This document shows, one piece after another, positions 35,126 to 49,082 of a DNA stretch of 64,000 nt. Position numbers and translations under genes: made by a program. Source of the stretch: Serinus canaria (taxonomy: Eukaryota > Chordata > Aves > Passeriformes > Fringillidae); NCBI RefSeq assembly GCF_022539315.1, contig NC_066316.1:53631994-53695993 (forward strand), given 5' to 3'. Numbering within the stretch: the stretch's first letter is position 1; every line of letters begins with the position of its first letter. The notes under the pieces are model-generated. The model searched no databases and was not told the origin of the DNA. It saw nothing but the letters and a program-made list of their open reading frames with translations.

Positions 35126-37194
35126 TTTTCTTTGAGCTCAGCTCTCCTGCACACCCTGGCTACATTGCAGTCTATTACCTGCAATGGGCTCTGACCTCTT
35201 TCTGAGCATCTTTAAACACCCTGCCGTGGCACGCAGACAGTTGCCCTGTTTGCTGGTGTCTCTTCCCTGCTTTCAAATTACCTCTTCATAGTCCATTTGG
35301 TGTCAGTGGCTTGGGGTTTTGTTCTTGTTTGAATGGCGGTGGTTGCCTTTGATATCAGAATTTTAATTTTTTTACTCTGAAGGAAATAAAGATGCACTTG
35401 TCCATTTTAGGTATTTTTGAATGATCGCTAAAAATAAAATGAAAAAATCAGGGCTCTACTCTGCAAAGTAGTTCTCAATCCCCTGAAGAGTAACATGGCT
35501 CTTTCTGACTCCACACAGGCAGACAGGCCTAATTCAGCTGTCTGTTGCATGGTAGGTTTAAGTGGTTTTGTAAAACAGTGTTCCCTAAATGTTGACAGTT
35601 TAATGGATTTCATTAGTGGCTGCCTACCGGCTGAGGGCTCAAACCTGCCCCCACCAGGGTTAGCTCAGATGAGTTCAGACGTGGCTGGGTGGACGACCAC
35701 CCTCATCCTGTCGGAGCTGCTCCAAGAGCTGCATCTGGAGACCTGAAACAAGAGCAGGCATCTTCTGTGCCTCCAAATCCACAGCACAGTGTGGGCCGTA
35801 GCTGGTGGGTGCATGTAGTCGTGTGTCCTTCTCATTAGGCAGAAATGTCTCCAGGGCTCCATTGCACACCCAAAGACATGTGGGTCTTCTCAGGGTCTCT
35901 TTCCAGATTGCCATGCAGGTGAACTTCCTTGGTTCACGGTCTTGGGGAATGAAGGAGTGTGTCTACTATGCCAAAACGTGCTTGTGCTACATCCCCTGTG
36001 CCTGTGAGACCTGTAGCTGCATAGAACATCTGGGGGGCCTCCAAGTCCAATTTCCATTAACAAATAATGTTCATGATTTTGTTCCAGTCACTGCCTGTTA
36101 AGTTGAATAACATATGAAAGATGGCTTCATCAGGCTAAGTAATAGCTGAATCAAGTCTCTCTCTCTCTCTACACTCTATGAGGTCAGAGGAAGCTTGACT
36201 GCTTTGTCTGGAATGTGTGTTGGAGGGGAAACACTTTGAAGGGGAAAGCATTAAAACTAACAATATGAAATCTTGGAATAGACTATAATTTTATTCCTTT
36301 TTCTGAACAAAGCAAAGAAAAATAGCGTCTTAAGAAGCCATGAGTGTAACTGAAAGCCCATTTTAATCAAATCATTGCATGTTAAGCTGTTCCCAAACTG
36401 AAGAGGACACTCCAAAACTAGTAAAAGTAACTTTTTTCTGACATGTTGAAAATCTAGAGCATGACTGTTAGCTGTAAAAATTACAAATTGAAGGCAAGTC
36501 ATTTAGTAAAAAATTAATTCCAGCATCTATTCTGTGATGTGTAATGATTTCCTCAGATTTCTTTATCTGGGTGGCAGGTCTGAAAACCCTTGTGTTTAGT
36601 GCCTGTCCAAAGACAGTTTCTCCCCTGCCCATCCTGAGAAGAACTGTGTGAGGTGCCTGTGTCTGCATTAGGCACTAGGGAAGAAGAGTGCAGACTACCC
36701 ATCGCTTCAGCATTATGAGCATCAGGACTGCAGCTCAGCTGTGCCTCATGACACACTAGCAACTTCCCTCTTGGGTTTTGGGTCCAGGTCTGCCCAGTCT
36801 GGTTTGATGGTCCTCACACTTCTCAGATTATTTAGGTCAAGTTCATTCTTGCGTCTCTGCTCCCATGTGAATGCTGTGCTCTAGAGTAGGGGAGGAAAGG
36901 CACCTAAGGGAGAGGCAGCCTCTCCATGTGCAGCATACTCTTTGCCTGGCAGCTTAATCTTTCCTGCAGCCTTCCTGTGCCTGCTGATGGTGCAGGTGAG
37001 GCAGTCAAAGAGGTGTTCATTCATTCTGCAGCCAGCCTGACTATAGAGCTTTTTGGGACCCATTTTACTATTACCTCCACATTTAATGCATTTTTTTTTC
37101 TCTTTTTGTTCTCCAATAGCAGCTTTTTCAGGGATGGTTTTCTGTTGAGAGTAGGCAAGAGTAGTGAGACATGTAAGCAGGTCTTTCATACTCC
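35126..37194. other. Unique non-coding DNA, no gene recognised
   Basis: A CT microsatellite lies at 36156-36170. Frames on both strands at 36881-37309 reach 102-127 codons but overlap each other and match nothing I recognise. No RNA gene seen. Confidence 0.55.
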
Positions 37195-37445
37195 AGTAGA
37201 GGTCAGATACCTACCTACAGTAAAGGAGCTAATTCATTACAGCATGATAGATTATAACAGCTTATTTGGAGCCCTATTATATAAATCACTTAAATGTGTA
37301 TTTACATAACATTCCTATTAATTACCACAAAGACTGTAATGACTGTGAGCTGTTCTAGTTTATCTTGTAAATATGTATTTAAGCAATTCTGTTGCAGGTA
37401 ATATTTAATCAATAGACCGTAACAGATCATTAATCATGCCAAACC
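37195..37445. promoter_or_regulatory. Candidate conserved enhancer, homeodomain/FOX-rich
   Basis: AT-rich but high-complexity stretch with dense factor motifs: AATTCATTA near 37231, an NKX2-type CACTTAA near 37288, forkhead-type TATTTACATA at 37299-37308, TTAATTA near 37317, GTAAATATG near 37367 and ONECUT-type ATCAATA near 37408. It lacks simple repeats and open frames. This texture is characteristic of deeply conserved developmental enhancers. No alignment was possible, so the call is provisional. Confidence 0.35.
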
Positions 37446-40400
37446 TTTGTGTAAAAAGTGAAATTCTACTGGTGGAATGTAATGGATTCTTTGGAGTACC
37501 ATATAACATAGTACACTACTCTTATGAAAACTCCACAGTGCCACCAATGATACATGTTAAAAGCTTTAAGGTGACCTCCTGTGTGGTAGGTCTGTGTATT
37601 GACACATGGGCATATACTTTTCTTGAGGTAAAGAAGTCAAGAAGTTACTCAGCAGTGATTCTTTTGGACACTTGCTAGGAGCTGAAAAGATAAGCTCTGC
37701 GGGGATGCACCGACCATATGCTTTCCTGGCCAAAAAGTTACTGAGTAAAAAACGTCTGTGTAAAGTGCTTATATATGTGCCAGGTATCTGTTGTGTCTGA
37801 GCACCACACAAGAGTATTCTGCAGCACCAGTGATGGCAGTGGCTCTGGAAGGAAGAGAAACATTACTCTTATCCTTACTTTGGAAGTGGAGAAAATCCAG
37901 AGAGACAGACCATGTGGAACACTCAGGACATAGACATGCAACGGGGGGTGTCCCTGCTCTATTGCCATCAAGCAGATGACCATCAATTTACTTGAATGAA
38001 GGTGGGTAATGCTGCTGCCTTTATGGAAACTTAAGACATTATCTCAGTGAAAGCATGCATATGTTCAGGAGCCAGTGTTTAAGTGGTAGTATTTTGGTGG
38101 TCTTCACAAAACCATTCAAAACACAGGTGCAAAAAATTGAGATCATCATCAGGGAGCCATTTTTTAAAATACTTCATGCACAGAGCAAATAGAAAAGAGA
38201 AAGTAAAAACCTAAAGCACTTTAAAGAGCTCCAGTGACAGTCCTAAGGGTTTTGTTTCCTTCATACAGTACAGAAGACAATTCATGTCATCAGAAAGTAG
38301 AGAACTTGAGAACAAAATTTTGCTTACTGTACCTGTGCCAGCAGCCCAACTTGATTTTAAACAGACTGCCTGGGAGAGGGAGGTGAGCAGGATTTTCTGC
38401 AGAACTGAATTATCAAGTATCATAACTGCGCCACTGCGAATTCACATGATGTAGTGCATGCGTGCTTGCCAAACTGTCCTGGGAAGTTGGCCTTGAGCTC
38501 TAGCTGAAGTCATAGCTAACAGCTGAGAGCCAAGTTCTGGTCATGTGAGCTGGTCACTGGCATCATGCAGGACTACTGCACAGTTAAGGTGCACCTTGCT
38601 GGTCCCCAGCCTGGGAATGCAATTCTAGAAACTCTTTGTCTTATGTCCTGAGCGTGCCATGAAGTTTGTGCTGAACAACAGGAGGATTCATGGCTGAAAT
38701 AGTAAGAAACTATTCAGGGCCATAACGTATTGGCAAAGCTTTACAGGAAGTCTGTGCATCACTGGCTCTGGCCAACTCCACCAATCTCTTGTTTTCATAA
38801 GCACCAAATTAATTTAATTTTTTAAAAAGGCTTTTATTAATGGTTCCTTTGGAGGTTTTGCAATCTGTTGTCTAATGCAAGCTTTCATTAAGTTAAAAAA
38901 AAATTCTCTGCAATAACGTTCTCCTGTGTAATAACTAATCAATATATGCTAATCATTTGCAAAATATATTTCTTACAGAGAAATGGTTATGAAGTTAGGT
39001 TACTGTCAAAAAGGAACAAAAACTCCCCAACAAGCAAACATAAAACCCCCCACCTTTAAAATCCTTCTTTAATTCCTTAGCCAGTAGGTATTTCTATCTG
39101 TAAAAGATTAACCAGTTTTCTACTTTTGAAAATTAGTTTAGAAATTTTATTAGCTAGCATGAATATTCAATTCAAATGATTTTTTACAGCTAAGTTATAA
39201 ACCTGTAGAAAACATGGGAGGCCAACTCAACCCTGAGAATAGTGGTGAAGCTGAGTGCTGCTGTAATAAAGTAATCTATTAAAAGGTTATTTTTCATATA
39301 AGATTGCTTTCCCTAAGCACCTGAGCATATTAACAACATCTGAAATGCACTTGTAATTATACACACCTCAGAAAAGATTTTAAATAGCCTTCTTTGTCCA
39401 CACTTATAAAAACATCTCTGTCACTCTGTGATCCTATTTTACCTATGCACCTTAAACCTTGTAAAAGCAAAATGGAAGAAGCAATCACCCATCAGAGAAT
39501 TGCTCATAGGTGAACTTTGGCCATCTCTAGTGGCATTAATTTTGCTCTCTGTGAACTGCACTTGACACTCTTGTAAGGTCTGGAGAATTCTTTCCGTCTC
39601 TGACTGGCCTACATGACTATTTGCTACTAATTTGCGCATTGAAGATGATGCACTGGGAAAAAATATAGTTAATTTAGTCTCTGAAGGACAGCTTTATGGC
39701 TAAACCCTGGGACTTTCTGGGAAAGACTGCTCTTTAGCTTCTCAGTCAGTGCCAGTGAAATCAGCAGTGTGCTTGCATGACTGGGAATGGAAGGAGTGGG
39801 TACAGCAGCAAGGCAGGAAACACGCTGTTTTAACCACACCAACTTCATTCGTGTTTGAACTCCAGCTGCCTTTTCCCTGTTTGCTGACCATACTTATGAA
39901 CCTAAATGCCCTGCTGTCGTCTTTCCACATACTGCAGGAATTTATTGTATATAACACAGTAAGAAACATATATAACATATTTGCTTCTGGTGTGGACCAG
40001 ACACCAAGACCAGCAAAACAGTTTCTATCAATCCCATACAGCAAAAAGAAGCACAATGGTTTGAAAGCCACTGAGATTTATAGATAAAAAGGTGGTGGGA
40101 ATACTGTTTGAAAGTCGCTATGCCTCTTTGCCTTGTTAGAGATCTGATTTTGCTTGCCTACTCAGGCAAAAATACCTTTGATTTTAAGCCCTTGCAGAAA
40201 TTCCTTTTGAAAATTTTCAGCTGACTCCACTTGGCAGCTAGGTTTATGAAGGAACATTTTTATCTGTCTCCAGTCTTCTGGGGCTACTGGTTATTTGGTG
40301 AAGAGCATTTGAGCTAATGGAGCTCACTTGAATTCCCCTTAGGAATAAGATTCTTTCCTGAATAAGGACTGCGGGATCAGTTATTAGCTGTTCTGCTGAA

Positions 40401-42294
40401 TAAACTGAATACCCATGGAGCTTTTTAGCTTCTCCTTTGTGAAACCCATGGCTTTTAGAAAGGTCTGTGATGGTTCTGGTGATTTTTATTGTGATAATAC
40501 TCCTAAATGCTCAGGCACAGCTGAGAGCAGTACTAATATTCACCACATGCTACCTACAAAATTGCTATGGTGGAAGCATGGGGTCCTTGCCCTGAGCACT
40601 TCACGGTGTCAGGTTTTTCAAGATGATTCGTTGCAGAATTCTACTTGCTGGATTTTATTTCTAAAATCATCTTATTTCCAAATGTTAATTCTCACAATGA
40701 AATATCAGTTGTAAATGCATATGTTACTGGGGTATTTTATCATACTTAAGAGGACTTCATAGCATCTCCCTTGGCAATTTGATTAAATGAAAGTATTAGT
40801 TTCCTCCTCTGGAAGGGAGAAAGCTGTGCAGTTAGGGTCTAGCTGTAGCAAACTGATGAAAAACTTATACAGAACTTAATGGAAAAATCTGGCAGATTTA
40901 AAAGGAAAATGTCATCCACCATACAACCCTCTGGGATGATTCAAAACCAGATGAGAAGAGACTAGCATAATTTCATACCTCTGTATTTTAGGAGCAATTT
41001 CTTAAAAGCTGAATATTGTCTTTTCTGTGAAATTTTTACCAGTATTGAGTCAAAAAGCCCTATTTATAATACTTGTGGGTTTAACACTTTCCAGATCAAG
41101 GCTCGAGGAAAGATTGGTGAAAGCTGAAAGGATATGGGGAATCTGTTGCAATGGTATATTCCTCTGTTGTATCACAGACAGGAAGCATGATCATGCACAA
41201 AGCATTTCTGGGATGGAAAACGTGTCTTTGAGCTCTCCCCACTCCCAGAGGCTGGGTGGAAGAAATGTCTTTTCAGCGTTAGGGGAGGTGGATGTGGTGT
41301 CATTAGTTGTTTAGGTCAAGACTTGCCCGACTCAAACCACGCCTGTATGGCAGGTGAGACTGGATAAGATGGTCAGGTGGTCCTTTTTTGGCCTTCATGG
41401 TACAGGAAAATCCTACAAATCATTTGCATAGAACAGTGTCAGCAGGTATGCTTTCATTTCTTAAGGCATTGTGTAAATTGTATAAAATCATAAGCTGACT
41501 TACAAATGATGAAAGTATTAGGCCCATCTTCTACTGTGCTGATACAATGGAGGAATTAATTTTAAAAAAGTAATTCTGGTAAGTAAGCTGAAAGAGCACT
41601 AGAAAGTGCCTGCTGTTTCAGACAGCACAGGAAAGTCACTAATTGCTCTAAACTAACTTCACTGAAGTGCAGAGCAAGGGTACAGATAACACAAAAATGT
41701 ATTAGTTGCTTTTGTTGCAATATGAAAGACTGCAGCAAGGGATTAGGGTTTTTTTCTGTTCAGCAAAGGAGGGGACTGTGTTTCTCACAGACTCATCTTT
41801 TTTGTTATATTTCAAAAATCTCAAGATACAACCATTTTGCAGTGTCAGCAGCGTAGTTTGACATCACACGGAGTGGCACAGCACTGCCCCACAGAATGGA
41901 GTCCCAACGCCCTTTCAAGGCTGCCGCTTGCGAGCACGATGTACGCTGAGAACACTTTTATGGGAACATTCAGGCAAACAAACACAGATGGCTGCAATTG
42001 CCCTCCCCCCCTCCCCTTCCCCGGTGGGTAATCGGCACTAGTATTGAATTACATAATTATTGGGGGTAATACTGTATTATCAGGTCAGGCGAGTTCTCTT
42101 CGTGAAGGTTCACCTGGTAAGCACTGCATGGTGATAGATGAGTTTTGTGTTACTTCACATTGCTTGGGACTGGCGCCAACCAAATCACCTCCTGACTTGT
42201 GTACCAGGTAGTCAGTCACACCCAGGCTATCTAAAGCTGTGCTTGCCCGGGCCAGTCTTCTATGAAAACAGCTGGGAATCATGCCATATCAGCC
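37446..42294. other. Unique non-coding DNA, no gene recognised
   Basis: No supported gene. A short block at 41351-41403 ('gactggataagatggtcagg' and 'tggtccttttttggccttca') loosely resembles the last part of a CR1 tail and may be a very old remnant. A C-rich tract with i-motif/quadruplex potential lies at 42001-42022. Overlapping frames at 39742-40087 on both strands (109 and 112 codons) look like chance. Confidence 0.5.
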
Positions 42295-42585
42295 GTGTTC
42301 CCGGGGAATGGCAGATGAAAGCGGCTAGGAAAGTTCAGCCGCGCTTTCAGTGCGCGATGGTACTTCTGGCACTAGCAGGGAAAAAAGAGCGAGGGCCGGG
42401 AGGAGGCAGGGAGACGAGCGGGGGAGCCTGCGGAGCAGCCGCGGTCACAGCCCAGCGGTTGGCTTTCAGCTGGGGCAGGGCTGGAGAGTGGGATGGTTCC
42501 CACAGCATCTCCCGGCTTCGGAAACCTCTCCCCTTCCAGCGCCGCGTGCGCCGCGCTGGCTCCGAGGGTACGGTCGGATGTTTGC
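42295..42585. promoter_or_regulatory. Compact CpG island
   Basis: About 26 CG dinucleotides in roughly 290 bp with GC near two thirds, flanked by ordinary AT-leaning DNA. It includes CCGCGCTTTCAGTGCGCG near 42339 and GCGCCGCGTGCGCCGCGC at 42539-42556. No TATA box was seen. A 172-codon plus-strand frame (42138-42656) and an 88-codon minus frame cross it; both are composition effects and match no known protein. It could be the promoter of a non-coding RNA or an alternative start of a distant gene. Confidence 0.65.
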
Positions 42586-45500
42586 TTGGGAAACAGCTGT
42601 GGTGGTTTAACAAGTTACTGCTTGATCAGCTATTTGTTCCTGCTCCCCTCTGCTGAGGTGCAGTAACCGAATCCGTGGGCTCTTTCAGGCTGCTGCAGGG
42701 TGGAGGGAAACAGGCTTTGCTTCAAGTGTTTGCAGGTACGGGCAGCTGCCGTGTCTGAGTCGTGGGGGCAGAGATAAAGAGTTAAGGGGCAGCAACATTT
42801 TAAGCAGAGACAGCTGTCTCCTAAACTAATGTCTGACTGTGCCATAAAAGACACTCAACACCATTAAACATTGGGCTGTCAGCAATAATTACAGAATGTG
42901 TTCACACTGTTTAAAAAAGCAAAAACTACAGAGAGGAAGAGAAGTGACATGAAAATTTAAATGTGAAGAAACTAAATAACTACACTTGGAAAAATAAAGT
43001 GTTGCTTATGTGACTAGAGAGTGTTGTTTCAAAAAACCACAACTTCAGAGCAAATTTTGCCAGTGAATCTTTCATGTAGGAAGTGGGAGCAATGAAGAGA
43101 AAAAAATGCTTGGCCCTTTTGCAGTTTGCCCCTTTCTTTCTCTCTCTTGATCTTGAAAGGTAGGTAATCTCCACTGCAGTTTTGTAATGCTGGTAGTTTA
43201 ATGTACGTGAATGTAAATACAGCCTCATCTGTCCACTCCAGTATGCATATTAGAAATTGCAAGGTACATCTGAACAGTGGAAGCTAAAGAGTCTGAATTC
43301 ATCAGTGGTCTTCCAGTCAACACCTGCCATAGAAGAGTCACACTTCAGATGTGTTTTTTATACCTATGGTCATCCCAAATAATGTCCCCAAGGGTCCCCA
43401 GTCAAAATAAATGTGGGTTCTCGACTGGTTTGTGCTAGGTGTTTGCTTTCATTGCAAAGTCAGCTCTGAGTTTCTTCATCCTTGTCATTTTGCCCTGACT
43501 GTGTAACTGCATCAATGGGAAGGTGTGATTGCAAGGCACTTGCAGTGGATGCAGGAGGGGGTGTAGTGCTGCAAATGTACACTGTTTAAATGCTAGGTTT
43601 AAAACTGCTTCTGTCTCTCCAAAAACAATTATAATGCTCTACAGCATTCTAGTTCATATAACAGTAAAAAAAATCCCCCCACATTCCCAAACATGTGTGC
43701 AAAATATTATGGAAGGGCTATTAATATCCTTAGGTTTGCTTGCTGAAGTAGAAGCACTTAGCAACACTTTTTGAGCATTGAATTCTTGTGTTTCTGTCAA
43801 CCTTTTGTGGAGCCATTTGGAATCATCTGTGGCTGTACATCGTGCCCAGCACCCTGGTGTTGGCACCTCTGTCACTGGCTGACACGTTCCAGCTGGTTTT
43901 TAACACATTCACGTGCACTTCAAGCAGACAACAGATATTCACTTTGGCTGCGCTGTGCCAGGTGCCAGCACCAGGTATCCACTCTCTCTGTACAGAACAC
44001 ACCTGGAGCAGAGCAGCCATGCATTGGCAGGACTGACAGTGCAAGCTGTTACAAATGCTTCTGGCATGAAACCTTACGTGGGTACCCGCCTGTGCCTGCC
44101 AGTGCCCTGCAGCCTCCCATCATATCTTGCAAATAGTGTGCAGACTCTCTGAAGACTCTCTCAGAAGGACTCTTGGCTTTCCCTAAGTGCAACAGCAAGG
44201 ATTTGGGAACTATTTCTTACTGCTCTTTGGAGCAGCTTGTCTTCACTGGGCAATACAACTGACGGCTTCATGCAAACAGTCTAGAAAGTGGTAGATCAGT
44301 TCATTAACCCATTTACAAACCTAATACATTACACAGGGAACTGAACAAAACTTGGCAGCTCTGCCTATATCCCCTTTGCACCTGAGGAACTGCTGAGTGA
44401 CAAAGTAACCTTCACTCTGCCCTTAGCAGGATACAGAGGGCCCTCACCAGAATCTGCAGCACAAGCCTTGCTTGGTAAGTTAGCACTTGTGAATTTTTGT
44501 GCCTAGGATGTCTAGCTGCAGGAAGATTTTACTTTATAGGACTGGAGCATCATGTAGGAGGAGGGTGATCTTCCTGACCTCCTGACCTCATAACACAGGT
44601 CTTGGAACGAAGGTTATGTAGGGTTGGTCCTCCTGAACAGAGAGGTATGAGAGCTAAAATATGTTGTTAATTCTCAAGTATTTGATCTGCTTTCTTCTGT
44701 GGTAATGCATCACAGGAAAACCCATGTTTCCCAAATGCCATCATCATTTTCTTATGCAGGGTGGCTGGTTAAAATGTGGACCTGAAAAAGCACAATACCC
44801 CTTTAGTACTTGGTAGGCTCCTCTGCTAGCACTGACAGTAAAGGATATGGCTTTCCTGCTGACTTCAGCGAGAGGTAGGGCTGTTGGAACAGTTTTCCCT
44901 GGCTGTGCTTTAGTCATATGCATTTCCACATGCGGCAGGGTTAAAAGATTCATCGCCCTTCCTGACTCTGCTTCACCCCAGTGTTTGAGAGCAGTGGTGG
45001 GGGACAGCGAGGGAAAAAGGAAGACATTAATACACAACGAGAAGCTGAAAGCAAAAGGCCAGCCCGTGCTGCATGTTCCCACTTCTCGGCAACTGTGAGT
45101 CACACGCGTTAAACACATTTGTGCGCCGGTTGTGTGAGTTGTCCCTAGAATGCTTCAAACTTTTTATAGCTGCTCCCACTTGCTGCAGTGTCACCTGCTG
45201 GTGAGATCAAAGCACTCAATAGCACGCTCCCCCGCTCCATGCTCAACAAAGTCACTGGAGCCCTTGAAAACTCCTACAGATGTTTCCTCTCTGAAGACAA
45301 AAGGATATTTTTCTCCCCTCCCTTCCTCCTTCACACCAAAGAACAAATCCTATGCCTGGCTGAGTTTGTACCACCTCAGATTAATTGGCACTAATGCAAA
45401 TGTTCGTGGCTGTGTGTGGGATGTTGCTGAGAGCATAATGGTTGTCGTATTTGCTTGCATGTGGTTACTCCACTTCAGCTGTGTAATTCATTGCTTTATA

Positions 45501-48500
45501 AAGTGCCTTACAATGCGCTACAGCACAGGAAGCTAATCATATGCTGTGGCAGACAATACAGCAGAGATTCAGAGTTACTGCAGGTCTCCTAAGGCCCGTG
45601 CCCTGAAGTCCCCAGTCCTTTTTCATCAAAAGTCCCCCTCGAGTGAGTGTCTATTTTGCCACCTGGAACAAACTCTTAGAACTGCCAGAATGTCTGGAGC
45701 TTTTCTGCTGGCTCCTCGTGGGATTCCCTTTCATTCCTTTTCAGTCTAATTCCTCTTCCCTTCACTCCCACCCTGAGTTTCTCTCCCTCTTTTTAGGCAT
45801 CTTATTGGCAGTGTACTCCAGGCATAGCAGTATGAAGGTTGTACAAGAGTTTCCATTCTAAGGGGGTTATTTTGAGTTGCTTATGTTTTTGGCTGCAATT
45901 TTAAGCATTTGATATCAAGCCCAGAAGCAATTTTTTAATTGGAAAGTGTAAGCTGAGATAGGTACAAGAACAAAGATCTCTTAAAAAACAATACTTACAA
46001 CTGTGTAATTTTAACAGTTCTCATAGATGTGGGGATGGATTGGTGTTTGGTTCTGCAGTATTTTTTGCCTCTTGTGCCCTTCAGTGTTACTGGCTACTAG
46101 TCACAGGGTGTTTTTTTGTGAATTTGGACTCTGCTCTCCAGGTACCAATCTATGCTGCTACCAAGCTCTCATCTCTAGCTTCTTCCTTTAGAGAGGAAAT
46201 ATCTCCCTCTCTCTTTGATCAGTAAAGCATGGATGAAGAATGGTGAGCTCCTCTGCTATACAGTGACAATTGAAAAGCCAGCATAGAAGGAAGCAGTGAA
46301 TTTGCCCAGTTGGTTGCATGAGTTTTTGCCTTGGTCTAGTTTGCTGGCCTAGCAGAAGCTGAACCATGTAGAAGTTCATAATTTAATTTATTTTCTAAAA
46401 ATGCACAAAATTCTATTAGAAACCCTACATGACAAGACTATCAAATTGCAAACACTCAAAGGCTAAGGAAATGACAAAATTGAGCTTGCCTACCCAGCCT
46501 TAATTCTGTTTCTTCGCTTGTATAGTTACAATAAAGTTTAATTAGATTGTCGCATATTATTTTGGGGAGCTGCTGGAGCTGGTCTCCCGCCTCATTCATT
46601 TTGCATGCTAATGCAGTGCAAGGCAGTTTTTCTTGAAACACTGAGGGCTGGAGTTTCTCACTTACTGCAGGGGCTGTATGATGTGTCATAAATAAGATCG
46701 GTGTTCATAGAAGGCAGGAGCTGTGAATGTAGAATGATAATGAAGAGTTAGGATAGTGACAGAGTAACCACTTACTCCTTCACCCTGCCAGCAACCCCCT
46801 GCTATTCCAGTCCCTCCAGTCCACAGCTGAGGACACCAAACTGATACTCCCATACTGGCTGCCTCCCCAGCAAACTTACATATTCCCATGCTCCAGTTTC
46901 CTGGGAACCATTCAGGAGAAGATGTCAGGATGTTATGTGCCCTAATTCAGAGACCAATCCTGAGGGACATTCTGACCCTCTTACATGTTCTGTGGTAAAT
47001 TACTGCTGTGGGAATGACAACGGCTCCACATCTCACTGGGTCTTTTGCCTTAAAAATTAAAATCTTGCTGTGTGGTAATTCGTAGATAAGTTTCTTCACA
47101 GATAAACACTCTAAGGACAAGTTCTCTTTTCATTTTCAGACAGTGGTAATGTGAAAATCAGTTTCATGCAGAAGAGTTAATTCATATTCAGGCAGTCATT
47201 ACTGTTCCCAACAAATGAAAGGTTTGTGACCATTTATTTGAGGGGTCAGCTATCTGTCTTCCCTGTTTGTATTTAAGGGTGGCTATTCCACTTCTGATAA
47301 AGATTGTGTATTTCCTCACAGATGTTTTTTCTGTTTATTTCTGATTGGTTGTAAGTGCTGGAGTGAGTTTTCCTTTTAGCTACAAATGCTACTCTTTGGA
47401 ATTGAAGTGCATGACAGTAGAACTTAAGTGTAATAACAAAAGGCAGACTGTGCTCCTGTAATTTCATTTGCCTCTTTCCCATGTTCTTCTGCAACTGTAG
47501 CAAAATGCTGAATAGCTTTAGTATTTCATCTTCAGAAAGCTAGGAAATATAGCCAGGGACACTAAGCTACACTGAAATGAGAAAGGGCTCCCAGGGCACT
47601 GAGAAATGTTCCAGTTCTTTTAGGTTCAACCAGCCCTTTTCTTTTTGTTGCTTCAACTTATGTAAATTGTGAGAGTTCAAGTAGATTTAATATTTATCAT
47701 CGAAGACAGGAAGGGTCAGCCCTCCTTTCTTCTTCATTCCCTCTACTGGAAAAATGTAATTTCAGTAAAATGTCAGCATTTGTGATTTAAATACATTTCA
47801 GCAAGAAGACTTGCAAATTGTTATTTCTGCTGTCCCTCCCCCAAAAGTGTCTCTAATTTTTTCTCTCTAAAATAGTAGGGTCTAAGGAGTAAAGCAAGAT
47901 GACAACAGTTGCTATATAACAAGGCTTAAAAGCTGTTTCCTTTTTAAAGCTCTTAAGGTTCTTCAGAGTCTTTGGACAAATTGCTGAATAAAGTACATCA
48001 CATAAGTGATGGTGACCACTGAGTGTCCAGCAGGATCCCTCCATGAGATCTCCTTTTTAAGATGACATCTCTACATAAAATAATTTATTTGTTCATTATT
48101 ATATGGAGATGTCACTGTTTGCACTGAAATTACGTGTACATCCCATTGTGCCACACATTGAGCATCATGAATTCCTATGATCTCGCTTTATTTCAGGAAT
48201 AAATAATAAAAATTAGGAACTTGTAAAGCTAGGTGTGATGTCAATATAAGAGCCAATCCTAACCCTTGACTTGATTTGCTTCCAGAAAACCCAGTGACTG
48301 TTCTGGGACATGATGGACTGTCATGCTAACATTTTATAGTAGCCACATCAGTTCCTACAGAATACAGACTTTCCTTAGAGAGCTACCCCATGCAGTTACA
48401 GATATCACAGTCTTCACAGAGCAGGTGCAGCACTACTTTACCAGTTGTCAATTAGTGTTTTGAAAAGCAATTCTATGTTATTCCACTCATTTTTCAGGCC

Positions 48501-48814
48501 TCATCTCTTCAGAATCATCAGGCACTTGATTTCCTTTGGCTCCATTAATCAGGTTTAGAATATGTAGAGTGTTCTGGATATCCATGCATCCATCTAGCAG
48601 CTTTTTTGATGACATCCTTCGGCTGCTCTCACATGCTTTTGTTGTGCAGGCTTTGTCCTGCTGTTCATTGCTCTTGGTCCTGGCATCACAGAGGATTGCA
48701 GGACCTTTCCTGACCACCTTTCCTCATTCTTGCTTTTTCATGGGTGAGTGCCAGATGGACAGGCCCTCTAGGGCTCTTCATTTACACTCACTCTGGGACA
48801 GCAGAAGTTCATCC
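42586..48814. other. Unique non-coding DNA, no gene recognised
   Basis: No supported gene. Many frames of 60-128 codons occur on both strands in the higher-GC part (43.5-45.9 kb), with no recognisable domain. A 76-codon minus frame at 48487-48717 is lysine- and serine-rich but matches nothing I know. No RNA gene or recognisable repeat seen. Confidence 0.5.
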
Positions 48815-49082
48815 TTCAGTACCTAAAGGAGTGTCTACAAGAGAGCTGGAGGGATTTTTTTTACAAGGGCATGTAGTGATATGACAAGTGGGAATGGCTT
48901 TAAACTGAAAGAAACTTAATTTAAACTTAGATTAGATGTTAGGAAGAAATTCTTTATTGTGGAGTTGGTGAGGCACTGGAACATGTTATTCAGGAAAGTT
49001 CTGGATGCCCCACATCCACAGCTGAAGTGTTCAAGGCCAGGCTGAATGGGGCTTTGAGCAACCTGATCTAGTGGGTGGCACA
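48815..49082 (+). mobile_element. CR1 LINE fragment, truncated at both ends
   Basis: CR1 3' UTR landmarks in order: 'cagtacctaaagg' at 48817, 'acaagggcatgtagtgatat' at 48863, 'ttagattagatgttaggaag' at 48926, 'aaattctttattgtgg' near 48946, 'ggtgaggcactggaacatg' near 48967, 'gtgttcaaggccaggctgaa' at 49027 and 'ggctttgagcaacctgatct' near 49050. It then stops at 'agtgggtggcaca'. The usual terminal block and ATTCTATGA tail are missing, so the 3' end was lost by deletion or later change. It belongs to a different CR1 subfamily from the other two ends, judging by the 3' UTR wording. Confidence 0.92.

Noticed and set aside
36881..37309. Overlapping 102- and 127-codon frames on opposite strands, one with two CxxC pairs
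   Set aside because: Opposite frames are equally open; the cysteine pairs do not form a recognisable zinc-binding arrangement.
48487..48717. 76-codon lysine/serine-rich minus frame just left of a CR1
   Set aside because: No similarity to CR1 proteins or to any other family I can recall; length is within chance.
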